Shown in pieces: positions 55,067 to 62,470 of a DNA stretch of 62,470 bases; the stretch's first letter is position 1, and each line of letters begins with the position of its first letter. Position numbers and translations under genes: made by a program. The DNA comes from Methylobacterium segetis (lineage in GTDB: Bacteria; Pseudomonadota; Alphaproteobacteria; Rhizobiales; Beijerinckiaceae). A model generated the notes under the pieces. It saw nothing but the letters and a program-made list of their open reading frames with translations, was not told the DNA's origin and did not search any database. The stretch lies in assembly GCF_004348265.1 (NCBI RefSeq), contig NZ_SMNT01000018.1, positions 1 through 62,470 on the forward strand. The letters are read 5' to 3'.

Positions 55067-57238
55067 ATGCTGCAGGACGTCGAGACGAGCCTCGAAGCGC
55101 AGGCCGAGCCCACCAAGATCACCCAGACGCTCGGGGCCTGCCCGCACGATTGCCCCGACACGTGCTCGATGATCTACACGGTCGAGGCCGGGCGCCTCGT
55201 CAATGTCCGCGGCAATCCCGACCACCCGATGACCCGCGGCGCCCTCTGCGCGAAGGTCAAGGATTTCGACAAGCACCATTACAATCCCGACCGCATCCTC
55301 TACCCGATGCGGCGCGCCGGCCCGAAGGGCAGCGGCCTCTTCGAGCGGATCGGCTGGGGCGAGGCGCTGGACGAGATCCACCGGCGCTGGACCGGCATCA
55401 TCGCGACGCACGGGGCGCAGGCGATCCTGCCCTACAATTACCTCGGCAACGAGGGCACGGTGCAGGGGCTGACGGTCGGCGACGCCTTCTTCAACCGCCT
55501 CGGCGCGACGGTGGCCGAGAAGACCTTCTGCGGCTCCGGCTCCTGCACGGCGTGGCTCCTGACGGTCGGGCCGACGAACGGCACCGACCCGCTGAGCTTC
55601 GCCCAGTCGCGATACATCGTCATCTGGGGCTGCAACTCGGTCTCGACGAACATCCACCACTGGCACATCGTCAAGGAGGCCCAGCGCAACGGGGCGAAGG
55701 TCGTCGTGATCGACCCCTACCGCTCGCGCACCGCCAAGGAGGCCGACTGGCACCTCGCGCCGAAGCCGGGCACCGACGGCGCCCTCGCCATGGCGATGAT
55801 CCAGGTCATCATCAGCGAGGGGCTGACGGACGACGACTACATCGCGCGGCACACGGTCGGCTTCGACCAGCTCAAGGAGCGGGCCGCGGCCTTCACCCCC
55901 GAATACGCCGCCGCGATCTGCGGGATTCCCGCCGACGACATCCGGCAACTCGCGCGCGAATACGCCACCACGCGCAACGCCGCGCTCCGGCCCGGCATCG
56001 CGGTCGAGCGGAGTGCCGGCGGCGCGCAGGCGCTGCGGGCGATCTTCTCGCTGCCGGCACTGACCGGCTCGTGGAAGGACCCGGGCGGCGGCGTCTACCA
56101 GATGCCGCTCTGGGAATTCCCGGTGCATTGGGACCGGGTCTGCCGGCCGGACCTGATCCCCGAGGGCACGCGCGCGCTCAACGTGCTCAAGCTCGGCGAG
56201 ATCCTGACCGGAGAGGCGGGAATCGAGCCCGGCATCCACGCCCTGATGGTCTACAACGCGAACCCGGTCTCGAACTCGACCGAGACGGCCAAGATCAAGC
56301 GCGGGCTCGCCCGCGAGGACCTGTTCACGGTGGTGAGCGAGCACTTCGTCACCGACACGGCCCGCTACGCCGACATCCTGCTGCCCGCCACCATGGCGGC
56401 CGAGCACGACGACATGATGTTCTCGTGGGGGCACTTCTTCTTCACGCTCAACCAGAAATCGATCGAGCCGCCGGGCGAGACGGTCTCGAATGCCGAGCTG
56501 TTCCGGCGGCTGGCCCAGCGCTTCGGCTTCACCGAGCCGCAATTCCGGATGAGCGAGACCGAGCTGATGGAGTGGTACCTCGACTGGGACAGCCCCAAGC
56601 TCGGCGGCATCACCATGGATTATTTCCGCGAGCACGGCTGGTACCGGCTCGACATCGGCGATCCGGAGACGCGCACGCCGCACGCGGAGGGCAACTTCCC
56701 GACGCCGTCCGGCAAGTGCGAGTTCTGGTCCGAGACCGCGGCGACGACAGGCAATTTCGTGGCCCCGCCCTTCCGGCAGATGTACGAGCGGGAGCAGGGC
56801 GGCGAGACCCTCGACCCGCTGCCCGGCTACGTGCCGGCCAACGAGCGGCCCGAGACCAACCCGGCCCAGGCCGAGCGCTACCCGCTCAACATCGTCTCGC
56901 CGAAGAGCCACGGCTTCCTCAACTCGCAATACGCGAACGAGGCGCACAAGATCCGCGCGCAGGGCGGGCAGGCGATCCTGATGAACCCGGCGGATGCGCG
57001 GATGCGGGCCATCACAGAGGGGGCGCTGGTGCGGGTGTTCAACGACCGCGGCACGTTCCACGGCGAGGCCAAGGTGACCGAGGACGTGCCGCCCGGCCTC
57101 GTGGTGGCCTCGCTCGGCTACTGGCACTCGCTGAACCGCGACGGGGCCGTCAACGTGATCAGCGCCTCGACCTACGGCGGCATGGGCCACTCGCCGACCT
57201 ACAGCGACAACCTCGTCCAAGTCGGGCTCGCCCAGTAG
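55067..57238 (+). CDS. Molybdopterin oxidoreductase (formate dehydrogenase/DMSO reductase family)
   Basis: The 723-residue protein has an N-terminal [4Fe-4S] motif with Cys25, Cys29, Cys33 and Cys61 (ACPHDCPDTCSM ... LCAK), a large Mo-bisPGD domain (YNYLGNEGTVQG, VIDPYRSRTAKEADWHL, MVYNANPVSNS) and the C-terminal dinucleotide-binding lobe (IVSPKSHGFLNSQ; VRVFNDRGTFHGEA). There is no Tat signal, so it is probably cytoplasmic. No partner subunit is adjacent and the substrate is unknown. The coding end runs into a 20-bp repeat that covers the stop codon. Confidence 0.9.
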   Translation: MLQDVETSLEAQAEPTKITQTLGACPHDCPDTCSMIYTVEAGRLVNVRGNPDHPMTRGALCAKVKDFDKHHYNPDRILYPMRRAGPKGSGLFERIGWGEALDEIHRRWTGIIATHGAQAILPYNYLGNEGTVQGLTVGDAFFNRLGATVAEKTFCGSGSCTAWLLTVGPTNGTDPLSFAQSRYIVIWGCNSVSTNIHHWHIVKEAQRNGAKVVVIDPYRSRTAKEADWHLAPKPGTDGALAMAMIQVIISEGLTDDDYIARHTVGFDQLKERAAAFTPEYAAAICGIPADDIRQLAREYATTRNAALRPGIAVERSAGGAQALRAIFSLPALTGSWKDPGGGVYQMPLWEFPVHWDRVCRPDLIPEGTRALNVLKLGEILTGEAGIEPGIHALMVYNANPVSNSTETAKIKRGLAREDLFTVVSEHFVTDTARYADILLPATMAAEHDDMMFSWGHFFFTLNQKSIEPPGETVSNAELFRRLAQRFGFTEPQFRMSETELMEWYLDWDSPKLGGITMDYFREHGWYRLDIGDPETRTPHAEGNFPTPSGKCEFWSETAATTGNFVAPPFRQMYEREQGGETLDPLPGYVPANERPETNPAQAERYPLNIVSPKSHGFLNSQYANEAHKIRAQGGQAILMNPADARMRAITEGALVRVFNDRGTFHGEAKVTEDVPPGLVVASLGYWHSLNRDGAVNVISASTYGGMGHSPTYSDNLVQVGLAQ

Positions 57239-57280
57239 CGGGCGGGCTCGCCCAGTCGCGGGCGGGCTCGCCCGGTCGCG
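57221..57280. repeat. 20-bp tandem repeat, three copies, spanning the oxidoreductase stop codon
   Basis: GGCGGGCTCGCCCAGTCGCG is repeated three times with one to three differences per copy. The first copy includes the last codons and the stop of the molybdopterin oxidoreductase; the others are downstream. Confidence 0.85.
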
Positions 57281-57299
57281 GGCGGCTCGGGCGCCGCCC

Positions 57300-58400
57300 T
57301 CAGGCGGCGCTCGGCTGCTCCAGCTTCTCGCGGGCGGCGGTGAAGCGCACGACGCGCTGCGCGGTGGCCACCGAGAGGTCCTGGAAGGCCTGGAAGGCGC
57401 TCTGCAGGCCCTCCGCGTCCGGCAGGCCGCCGGGCCGCGTCGCGAGGAAGAGCTTGAGGGTCTTCCAGCCGAAGCGGACGGAGCGCACCAGGAACAGGAG
57501 CGGGTCGGTGGTCGGCGCCCCGTGCGCGTTGAGGGCGATGGCCGAGGGCACGCCCGCGAGCCGGGCCAGCGCCACCAGGGCGTAGGTGGTCTCGCCGGAG
57601 GTCAGCCAGGTCTGCACCGCGCCCTCGTCGAGGCCGTACTTGGCGTGGCAGGCCACCGCCACCTCGGCGGGGGTCAGGTCGAGGGGCGGCTCCGCGAGCG
57701 TCGCGGCGATGGAGAGGGTCGCCTGCGCCGCGGCGTTGTCGCCGAACTCCTCCGCCAGCGCCCGGCGGGCGCGCTCGCGGGCGATGGCGACGAGCTGGGC
57801 GCGCTGCGCCTCCGGCACGTCGGCCCGCCGCGTCAGCACCCGCGTGAGCTCCGAATCCTGCTCGGCCCGGCTCGTCAGGATGCGGAAGCCGCCCTCGGAG
57901 AACCGCGCCCCCTGGTTGCCCGCGACGCTGCGCACGACCTGCTCGTTGCCGCGGGACACGATGACGTCGGTCACCCGCTCGGCCAGGGTGCTGCGGCGGG
58001 AGAGCGCCATCAGGTGCTGCTGCCCGGCGCCGCTCGCGATCTGCACGAGGTCGCTCTCCTCCAGCCGGACCGAGCGCTCGAGGACGGGGCCGGCCACCTC
58101 CGCGGCGGGGTCGTAGGCGAGGTTGCGCACCACCCGGCGCGGCGCGTTGGCGAGGTCGGCGAGGCTCGCCGAGAGCTCGGCCCGGGCGCGGGTCTCGATG
58201 TCGCGCGAGAGGCGCAGGATCACCTCGTCGAAGGCGCCGACCTGATCCTCGCTGAGGCGCGGCGCCTGGGCCGAGAACAGCCCGGTCATCTGGCGCAGCA
58301 TGCTCATGCGCTTGGCCTGGTCGCCACTCGCGATGGCGCCCTCGACATCCTGCACGACGGAACTCAGGGCGAGCATGCGGAGGTCCTGACGAAACCTCAC
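57300..58400 (-). CDS. DUF2336 domain protein
   Basis: The 366-residue, mostly helical protein has the alphaproteobacterial DUF2336 layout: LSEDQVGAFDEVILRLSRDI, then VVRNLAYDPAAEVAGPVLERS and LVQIASGAGQQHLMALSRRS, a HEAT-like set of helices. The family is common in this class and its function is unknown; some members are linked with signalling or cell-cycle genes. It is convergent with the oxidoreductase gene. Confidence 0.85.
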   Translation of the reverse strand: MRFRQDLRMLALSSVVQDVEGAIASGDQAKRMSMLRQMTGLFSAQAPRLSEDQVGAFDEVILRLSRDIETRARAELSASLADLANAPRRVVRNLAYDPAAEVAGPVLERSVRLEESDLVQIASGAGQQHLMALSRRSTLAERVTDVIVSRGNEQVVRSVAGNQGARFSEGGFRILTSRAEQDSELTRVLTRRADVPEAQRAQLVAIARERARRALAEEFGDNAAAQATLSIAATLAEPPLDLTPAEVAVACHAKYGLDEGAVQTWLTSGETTYALVALARLAGVPSAIALNAHGAPTTDPLLFLVRSVRFGWKTLKLFLATRPGGLPDAEGLQSAFQAFQDLSVATAQRVVRFTAAREKLEQPSAA

Positions 58401-58645
58401 CGACTGTCGTGAGCCGGGTTTGCGAATTGCTTAAAACCGCTCACGGCGAGCCCACGATCGACAGAAATCTCGCCTTCCCGGTGCGGTAGCGTGCCGAAGG
58501 ACCCCGTCCCGCGCCGCGCGAGCGCCGATTCGCGGGGGCCGGGCGCAACGATGCCTTCACCATGAGGCTCGCGGGGGGGATCGGGGGCCTGCGCGGCGTC
58601 CCGATCGGGCTGGCGTTCGGCGTCCGCGCGCGGCATGCTGAACCC

Positions 58646-59275
58646 ATGCCCGCGCCCGCTTCCGAGCCGGGGAGCGCCCCGGATTTCTACGTCGCCCTCG
58701 GCGCGTCGGGGCCGCAGGGCCTCGACGACATCCAGCGCGTGCTCGCCTGCCTGCCGCGCGGCCTGCCGGCCGCGGTGCTGATCTGCCTGCACCGTCCCTT
58801 CGACCGGATGAGCCACCTGCAAGAGATCCTGAACCGGCACTCGCCGCTGCCGATCCACCTCGCGCAGGATGGCGAGCGCCTGCTCAGCGGGCACGGCTAT
58901 GTCGGGGAGCCGGACGCCCACCTCGCCCTGGCGGCGCAGGGGGCCTGCGCGCTCCTCGCCGATCCCGGCAACCTGCACCGGAACCGCACCATCGACGCCC
59001 TGTTCCGGTCGATCGCCGCCCACGCGCCCGGGCGCTTCATCGGCGTCGTCCTGTCGGGGGCGCTCGACGACGGCGCGCGGGGGCTCGCGGCCATCCACGC
59101 GGCGGGCGGCGTGACGATGGTGCTGACGCCGCGGCCCGAGGCCGAGCGGGGCATGCCCGAGAACGCGATCCGCCACGACGGCCCGATCGACTTCATCGGG
59201 TCGCCCGAGGCGATCGCCGCCGAGATCGTCGAGCGGGTGCGGGCGGCGACATCCGCGATCGGCCAGCCGGGATGA
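58646..59275 (+). CDS. Stand-alone CheB-type methylesterase domain
   Basis: The 209-residue protein matches the CheB catalytic domain without its receiver. The nucleophile Ser sits in VALGASGPQGL, the His in LICLHRPFDR and the Asp in VLSGALDDGARGL, so the triad is present. The CheB Gly-rich stretches YVGEPDAHL and AERGMPENAIRH follow. CheB removes methyl groups from chemoreceptor glutamates. Without a receiver or a cheR neighbour it may act on other targets or be constitutively active. A start at 58562 is also possible; 58646 begins the conserved domain. Confidence 0.8.
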   Translation: MPAPASEPGSAPDFYVALGASGPQGLDDIQRVLACLPRGLPAAVLICLHRPFDRMSHLQEILNRHSPLPIHLAQDGERLLSGHGYVGEPDAHLALAAQGACALLADPGNLHRNRTIDALFRSIAAHAPGRFIGVVLSGALDDGARGLAAIHAAGGVTMVLTPRPEAERGMPENAIRHDGPIDFIGSPEAIAAEIVERVRAATSAIGQPG

Positions 59276-59288
59276 GGCGAAATCCCGC

Positions 59289-60347
59289 TCAGGCCGCCCG
59301 GGCCACGGCCTGGCCGAAGGCCTGGACGAAGCGGGGCTCGATGCGCCCCTGCATCCCCTGCAGGATGGTCATCGCCTCGTCGGACGGGAGCGCCGGCTTG
59401 TAGGAGCGCCGCTCGGTCAACGCCGCGTAGATGTCGCAGACGGTGAGGAAGCGCACGACGTCGCTGATCGCGTCGCCGCTGATCCCGTCGGGATAGCCGC
59501 TGCCGTCGAGCATCTCGTGGTGGTGGCGCACGGCGTCGAGCATGGCCGGGTCGGCGTGGCGGCTCGCCCGCAGGATCTCGTAGCCGAGGACCGTGTGGGT
59601 GCGCATCACGGCGGCCTCGTCGGCATCGAGCGTGCCGCGCTTCAGGAGCAGCGCGCGGGGGATGCGCGCCTTGCCCACATCGTGCACGAGCGCCGCCCGC
59701 ACGAGGCGCTGCCGCTGCGCCTCCGGGAAGCCGATATGCGTCGCGAATTGCGCGGCGAGGCCCGCCACCACGAGGGAATGCTGGTAGGTGGCGTTGTCGT
59801 GGGCGCGGATGGTGTTGAGCCAGCGGGCGAGCCCGCCGTCGCTCAGCGCCAGGAGCAGGGGATCGACGCAGCTGTCGATGGCCTGGAGGTCGACGCGCCC
59901 GTCATGGCTCGCGGTGTTGAACAGGCTGGTCAGGGCCGCGCCGGCCCGCTCGGCGCATTGGCGGATCGTGGCGTTGAGCGCGCCCTCGTTCGGGTTGAGG
60001 AGATTGAGGAGCGCGGTGACGACGATGTGGGGCTCGGCGTAGAAGGGCAGGCACGCGCTCGCGCCGAGGACGCGGGCCTGCCGGAGCGCCTTGTCGGAGG
60101 TCCGCTGCGAGATGCACACGAGCGGCGCCGTCCCGGCCCAGGCTTGCGCCTGCAGGGCGAGGAGGCACTGCATCGCGGCCGGGCGCGCGGCGTCGACATC
60201 CGCGACGACGGCGATGGCCGCGGCGCGGGTCGACCAGTCGACATCGAGGCCGACCACCTCGCAGGTCCCGACGCCGCGAAGGGCCTCGGCCAGCAGCGCA
60301 CTGCGGCCGGGCTGATCGCTCACGAGCACCACCACCCCGGGCAGCAA
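59289..60347 (-). CDS. HD-GYP domain protein with degenerate receiver
   Basis: The 352-residue protein has an N-terminal receiver-like fold (VVVLVSDQPGRSALLAEAL). Its phospho-acceptor site is not obvious (VVADVDAARP). A C-terminal HD-GYP domain follows with HDVGKARIP and HHEMLDGSGYPDGI, the metal-binding and signature motifs of c-di-GMP phosphodiesterases. It should hydrolyse c-di-GMP. It converges with the CheB-type gene. Confidence 0.88.
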   Translation of the reverse strand: MLPGVVVLVSDQPGRSALLAEALRGVGTCEVVGLDVDWSTRAAAIAVVADVDAARPAAMQCLLALQAQAWAGTAPLVCISQRTSDKALRQARVLGASACLPFYAEPHIVVTALLNLLNPNEGALNATIRQCAERAGAALTSLFNTASHDGRVDLQAIDSCVDPLLLALSDGGLARWLNTIRAHDNATYQHSLVVAGLAAQFATHIGFPEAQRQRLVRAALVHDVGKARIPRALLLKRGTLDADEAAVMRTHTVLGYEILRASRHADPAMLDAVRHHHEMLDGSGYPDGISGDAISDVVRFLTVCDIYAALTERRSYKPALPSDEAMTILQGMQGRIEPRFVQAFGQAVARAA

Positions 60348-60667
60348 GGCCGCTCTCCATCGCTTCGTCCGGCCGATTAGGCGCGACCAGCCCTTCAGAG
60401 CCGGTTAAGGCGGCGGCGCGGGCCGCGTCCCGCTGCGCACAGGCTTAACAGGTCGTGCCGCCGCCTCACTCAGCCCTGGGGCGGAGTGGGACGGTGCGGC
60501 GGCTGGACGCCAGGCGCCAATAGGGTATTCGCGGCGCCCGGCTCTCATCTCATCTGGTTATCTGCCGGGCCGAACCTTGCGTGACGCGTGTCCGTGGGCT
60601 TTGATGCAGCTTGGCCGCACAGCCGCAAGCAGGCGCGCGGCGGCCGAGTCAGGCCGGAGGCGCGACG
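60348..60667. other. Intergenic region (about 320 bp)
   Basis: No gene is evident between the divergent HD-GYP and cyclase-like genes. The stretch presumably holds both promoters. GTTAAGG and CTTAACAGG occur near 60400 and 60446 but do not form a CtrA site. Confidence 0.4.
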
Positions 60668-61330
60668 ATGACGATGTCCCTCAGGAAAGTCGCGGAGTTC
60701 GAGGGCAGCGCCGCCCTCGAAGGCGTCAGCGACAGCGACATCCACTTCTCTCGACTGTCCGGCATGAGCCCGCAGGACATCGAGCACCTGCGCATCTTCA
60801 CGATCAACGAAGGGTTGCTCGTCGTCATCCGCTGCCCCAAGCGGCCGGCGCGCTTCCATCACGGCAAGTACCAGCCGAAGACGATGGAGACCGGGATCAC
60901 ATACGAGGGCCTGAAATCGGGTGAGGACGGGCTGGTCCGCCGCCCGGACGGGCGCATCCAGGTGTCCGATTACGACCTGATGTGCGTCTACCGGATCGTG
61001 GAGCCCGGCAGCTACGAGAAGGTCTTCTTCTCCGGGACGGACCCGACGAACAAGCGCAGCGCCCTGACGCCCGAGGCGACGTCGCTCCTGCGCAAGGTCA
61101 ATGCCGGCCTCAAGTCGCGCTTCCAGCACGGCGCGCAGGACGATTACCAATCCGCCGCGAACCCGGGCGTGAAGCATTCGGTCGGCGGCAGCCGTCCCGA
61201 CCGGTTCGCCGCCTTCGACGTGGGCACCGTCTCCTTCCTCTGCGATCCGCGGGCCGCCCAGGAATTCTACGCGAAGCGGGGCCTCGCCTGGCCCTACGGC
61301 GACAGCGGGCGCTTCGAGGGGGCGGGCTGA
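60668..61330 (+). CDS. Orphan protein resembling edema-factor/CyaA/ExoY nucleotidyl cyclases
   Basis: The 220-residue protein has no signal peptide or membrane helix. Three blocks recall the anthrax edema factor family: GLLVVIRCPKRPARFHH (49-65), then KSGEDGL near 83-89, a place where the family has a lysine-rich substrate loop; VSDYDLMCVYRI with Asp101 and Asp103, the spacing of the two metal-binding aspartates; and RFQHGAQDD with His154, like the catalytic HG-x-E-x-x-N loop. The last loop has Gln and Tyr where Glu and Asn are expected. If active, it would make cAMP or another cyclic nucleotide. The alternative is a catalytically dead or unrelated fold. Its stop abuts the stop of the convergent protease gene. 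Confidence 0.55.
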   Translation: MTMSLRKVAEFEGSAALEGVSDSDIHFSRLSGMSPQDIEHLRIFTINEGLLVVIRCPKRPARFHHGKYQPKTMETGITYEGLKSGEDGLVRRPDGRIQVSDYDLMCVYRIVEPGSYEKVFFSGTDPTNKRSALTPEATSLLRKVNAGLKSRFQHGAQDDYQSAANPGVKHSVGGSRPDRFAAFDVGTVSFLCDPRAAQEFYAKRGLAWPYGDSGRFEGAG

Positions 61331-62125
61331 TCACTCCGCCGAGCGGGCGAGCCGGCCCGGCGCCCGCTCGCCGAAGACCTGCGCGGCCGGCGCCACGACG
61401 ACGAGGTTGCCGCAGGGCGCTCGCGCCGTGATCACGGCGCTCGCGACCCCCCAGACGAAGAGCCCGCGCCGGTCCTGCCCCACCACGGGGCCGCCCGAAT
61501 CCCCGAGGCAGACCCGGGCGCCCTCGGCCCGCGCGATCGTGAGCCCCGTGCTCGAGGCGGCGAGCGGCACCAGCCGGGCCGTGCGCAGCCGCCCGACCCC
61601 GCGCTGCGACAGGCCGACCCCCGCCATCCGCAGGGCGGCCGGCACCCGCCGCGGGCTCGAGGCGAGGGGAACGGGGGCGCGGTCGCGCACGGGCGCCGAC
61701 AGCCGCAGCACCGCGAGGTCGAGGGACAGGTCGGCGAGGGTGATGCCGGCCGCCTCGGCCGAGAGGTCGCCCGGATCCGGGCTGTAGCGGGCGATTGTGC
61801 GCGCCGTGTAGACGGGGCTCACCGCCTGGCTGCCCCGGTAGAACACCACGATCGCCCCGACCGGATCGCCGTTCAGGCAATGGGCCGCCGTGAGAACGAG
61901 GTCGGCGGCGATCAGCACACCCGAGCAGCGCGTCAGGCGGTAGCGGTCGTCGGGGCGGGTGACGGTGCCGATGCCGACGGTGGCCTGGGCGAGGGCATCC
62001 CCGCGGCTCGCCGAGGCGCCCCCGTCGATCGCGCGCGCAGGCGCGGCCGAGAGGCAGGCGCCGAGGGCGAGGAGAATGAGGCGGCCCGCGCGCCGGGGCC
62101 GGAACGGTGTCACGCGTGTCTGCAC
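61331..62125 (-). CDS. Secreted trypsin-like serine protease
   Basis: The 264-residue protein has a signal peptide (LILLALGACLSAAPARA) and an S1-family catalytic domain. The His is in VLTAAHCLNG, the Asp in SLDLAVLRL and the Ser in CLGDSGGPVVGQ, the complete triad. Paired cysteines (TRCSG, AAHC) support secretion and disulfides. It probably acts in the periplasm or outside. The C-terminal tail is short. It converges with the cyclase-like gene with no gap. Confidence 0.88.
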   Translation of the reverse strand: MQTRVTPFRPRRAGRLILLALGACLSAAPARAIDGGASASRGDALAQATVGIGTVTRPDDRYRLTRCSGVLIAADLVLTAAHCLNGDPVGAIVVFYRGSQAVSPVYTARTIARYSPDPGDLSAEAAGITLADLSLDLAVLRLSAPVRDRAPVPLASSPRRVPAALRMAGVGLSQRGVGRLRTARLVPLAASSTGLTIARAEGARVCLGDSGGPVVGQDRRGLFVWGVASAVITARAPCGNLVVVAPAAQVFGERAPGRLARSAE

Positions 62126-62265
62126 GGCTCGGTCCCCCCTAGGTCGCCGCGGCCCTCGCCGCGGCCGTCATCCGGCCCGGGCGATCGCCCGCAAGCCGAG
62201 TAGGATGCGCCCCCGCCCCCGGGAGCAAGTCCGGCGCGAGGACGCACCGGGGCGGAGGCCGGAGA

Positions 62266-62470
62266 TCAGTACGGTTGCTCCGGGGTCGCGGCCGGCGGCC
62301 GCAGGGGGAGGGGCTCGTCGGGCGCCTCCCGCTGGCGGGGCCGGGCGAGGTTCGGAGCGCTCCGGGCGGCAGCGGGGCCGCGCGCACCCTGCGGCCCGGG
62401 CGGGCCTACCGGCCCGCGCGCGCCAGCCTTTCCGGGCGCTCCGGCGGGTCCGGCCTCGCCCGGCTCGCCG
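62266..62470 (-). CDS. Collagen-like protein, C-terminal part (cut by window edge)
   Basis: Reading the minus strand from the window end gives a Gly-x-y stretch (GEPGEAGPAGAPGKAGARGP, then VGPPGPQGARGP). A non-collagenous tail with APNLARPRQREAPDEPLPL follows and ends before a TGA at 62266-62268. At least ten consecutive Gly triplets are visible. Bacterial collagen-like proteins form surface triple helices. The start, any signal peptide and total length lie outside the window. Confidence 0.65.
   Translation of the reverse strand, partial: GEPGEAGPAGAPGKAGARGPVGPPGPQGARGPAAARSAPNLARPRQREAPDEPLPLRPPAATPEQPY

Noticed and set aside
1..62470. CRISPR arrays, insertion sequences or prophage genes
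   Set aside because: No regularly spaced repeats, transposase motifs or phage structural genes were seen on either strand.

Overview
The window is a chromosomal segment of a high-GC alphaproteobacterium, most likely Methylobacterium or a close relative (inference). The grounds are GC-skewed codon use throughout, an alphaproteobacterial cellulose operon with BcsS- and BcsN-type accessory proteins, a DUF6894 protein, a DUF2336 protein, a LOV-type histidine kinase, a C-terminally extended ribosomal protein S21, and CtrA-, NsrR- and EcfG-like DNA sites. No phage, insertion sequence, CRISPR array or rRNA operon was seen. Two tRNA genes are present: Leu(CAG) and Arg(CCG).

Layout. 0-3.8 kb is gene-poor accessory DNA: a HipA/XRE toxin-antitoxin pair cut by the window edge, a broken nucleotidyltransferase gene carrying a hexanucleotide repeat, a RibD-C/dihydrofolate-reductase-like protein and a tiny secreted protein. 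3.8-19.9 kb is a cellulose island. It holds a hybrid sensor kinase with degenerate catalytic motifs behind a perfect CtrA box, then bcsS, bcsA, bcsB, bcsZ, a TPR protein and bcsN. A convergent 950-residue cellulase follows, whose GH5 domain appears to be inserted inside a Calx-beta domain. 20-38.3 kb is ordinary housekeeping: trhO-slyX, an aldehyde dehydrogenase, a class II glutamine amidotransferase, a receiver protein, rpsU, a PHA depolymerase, a GST, an OmpR/EnvZ-type pair, a UbiK-like protein, a YbjN protein, proC, a TetR regulator, cytochrome b561, a two-domain Inh-type inhibitor, a 2-hydroxyacid dehydrogenase, leuC and tRNA-Leu. 38.5-44.4 kb is a nitric-oxide module: an HPP-CBS membrane protein, hmp and an NsrR-type regulator, tied together by three matching 8-7-8 inverted repeats. 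A lower-GC islet and the remains of a ClC channel gene lie between them.

44.5-62.5 kb mixes enzymes with signalling genes: a sorbosone-dehydrogenase-like propeller, DUF2252, an MHYT-GGDEF-EAL protein split by a G9 tract, an MFS transporter, a PAS protein, DUF6894, a LOV-kinase-receiver, a molybdopterin oxidoreductase, DUF2336, a stand-alone CheB-type esterase and an HD-GYP protein. It ends with a small protein that carries the key signatures of edema-factor/CyaA/ExoY nucleotidyl cyclases, a secreted trypsin-like protease and the tail of a collagen-like protein.

Taken together, the window links surface-polymer synthesis (cellulose synthase, cellulase) with c-di-GMP turnover (GGDEF/EAL and HD-GYP proteins), phosphorelays and NO defence. 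The most unusual items are the nested GH5/Calx-beta cellulase, the orphan edema-factor-like protein, the degenerate PilZ domain of BcsA, the homopolymer-split c-di-GMP enzyme and the NsrR-like regulon containing an HPP-CBS protein.
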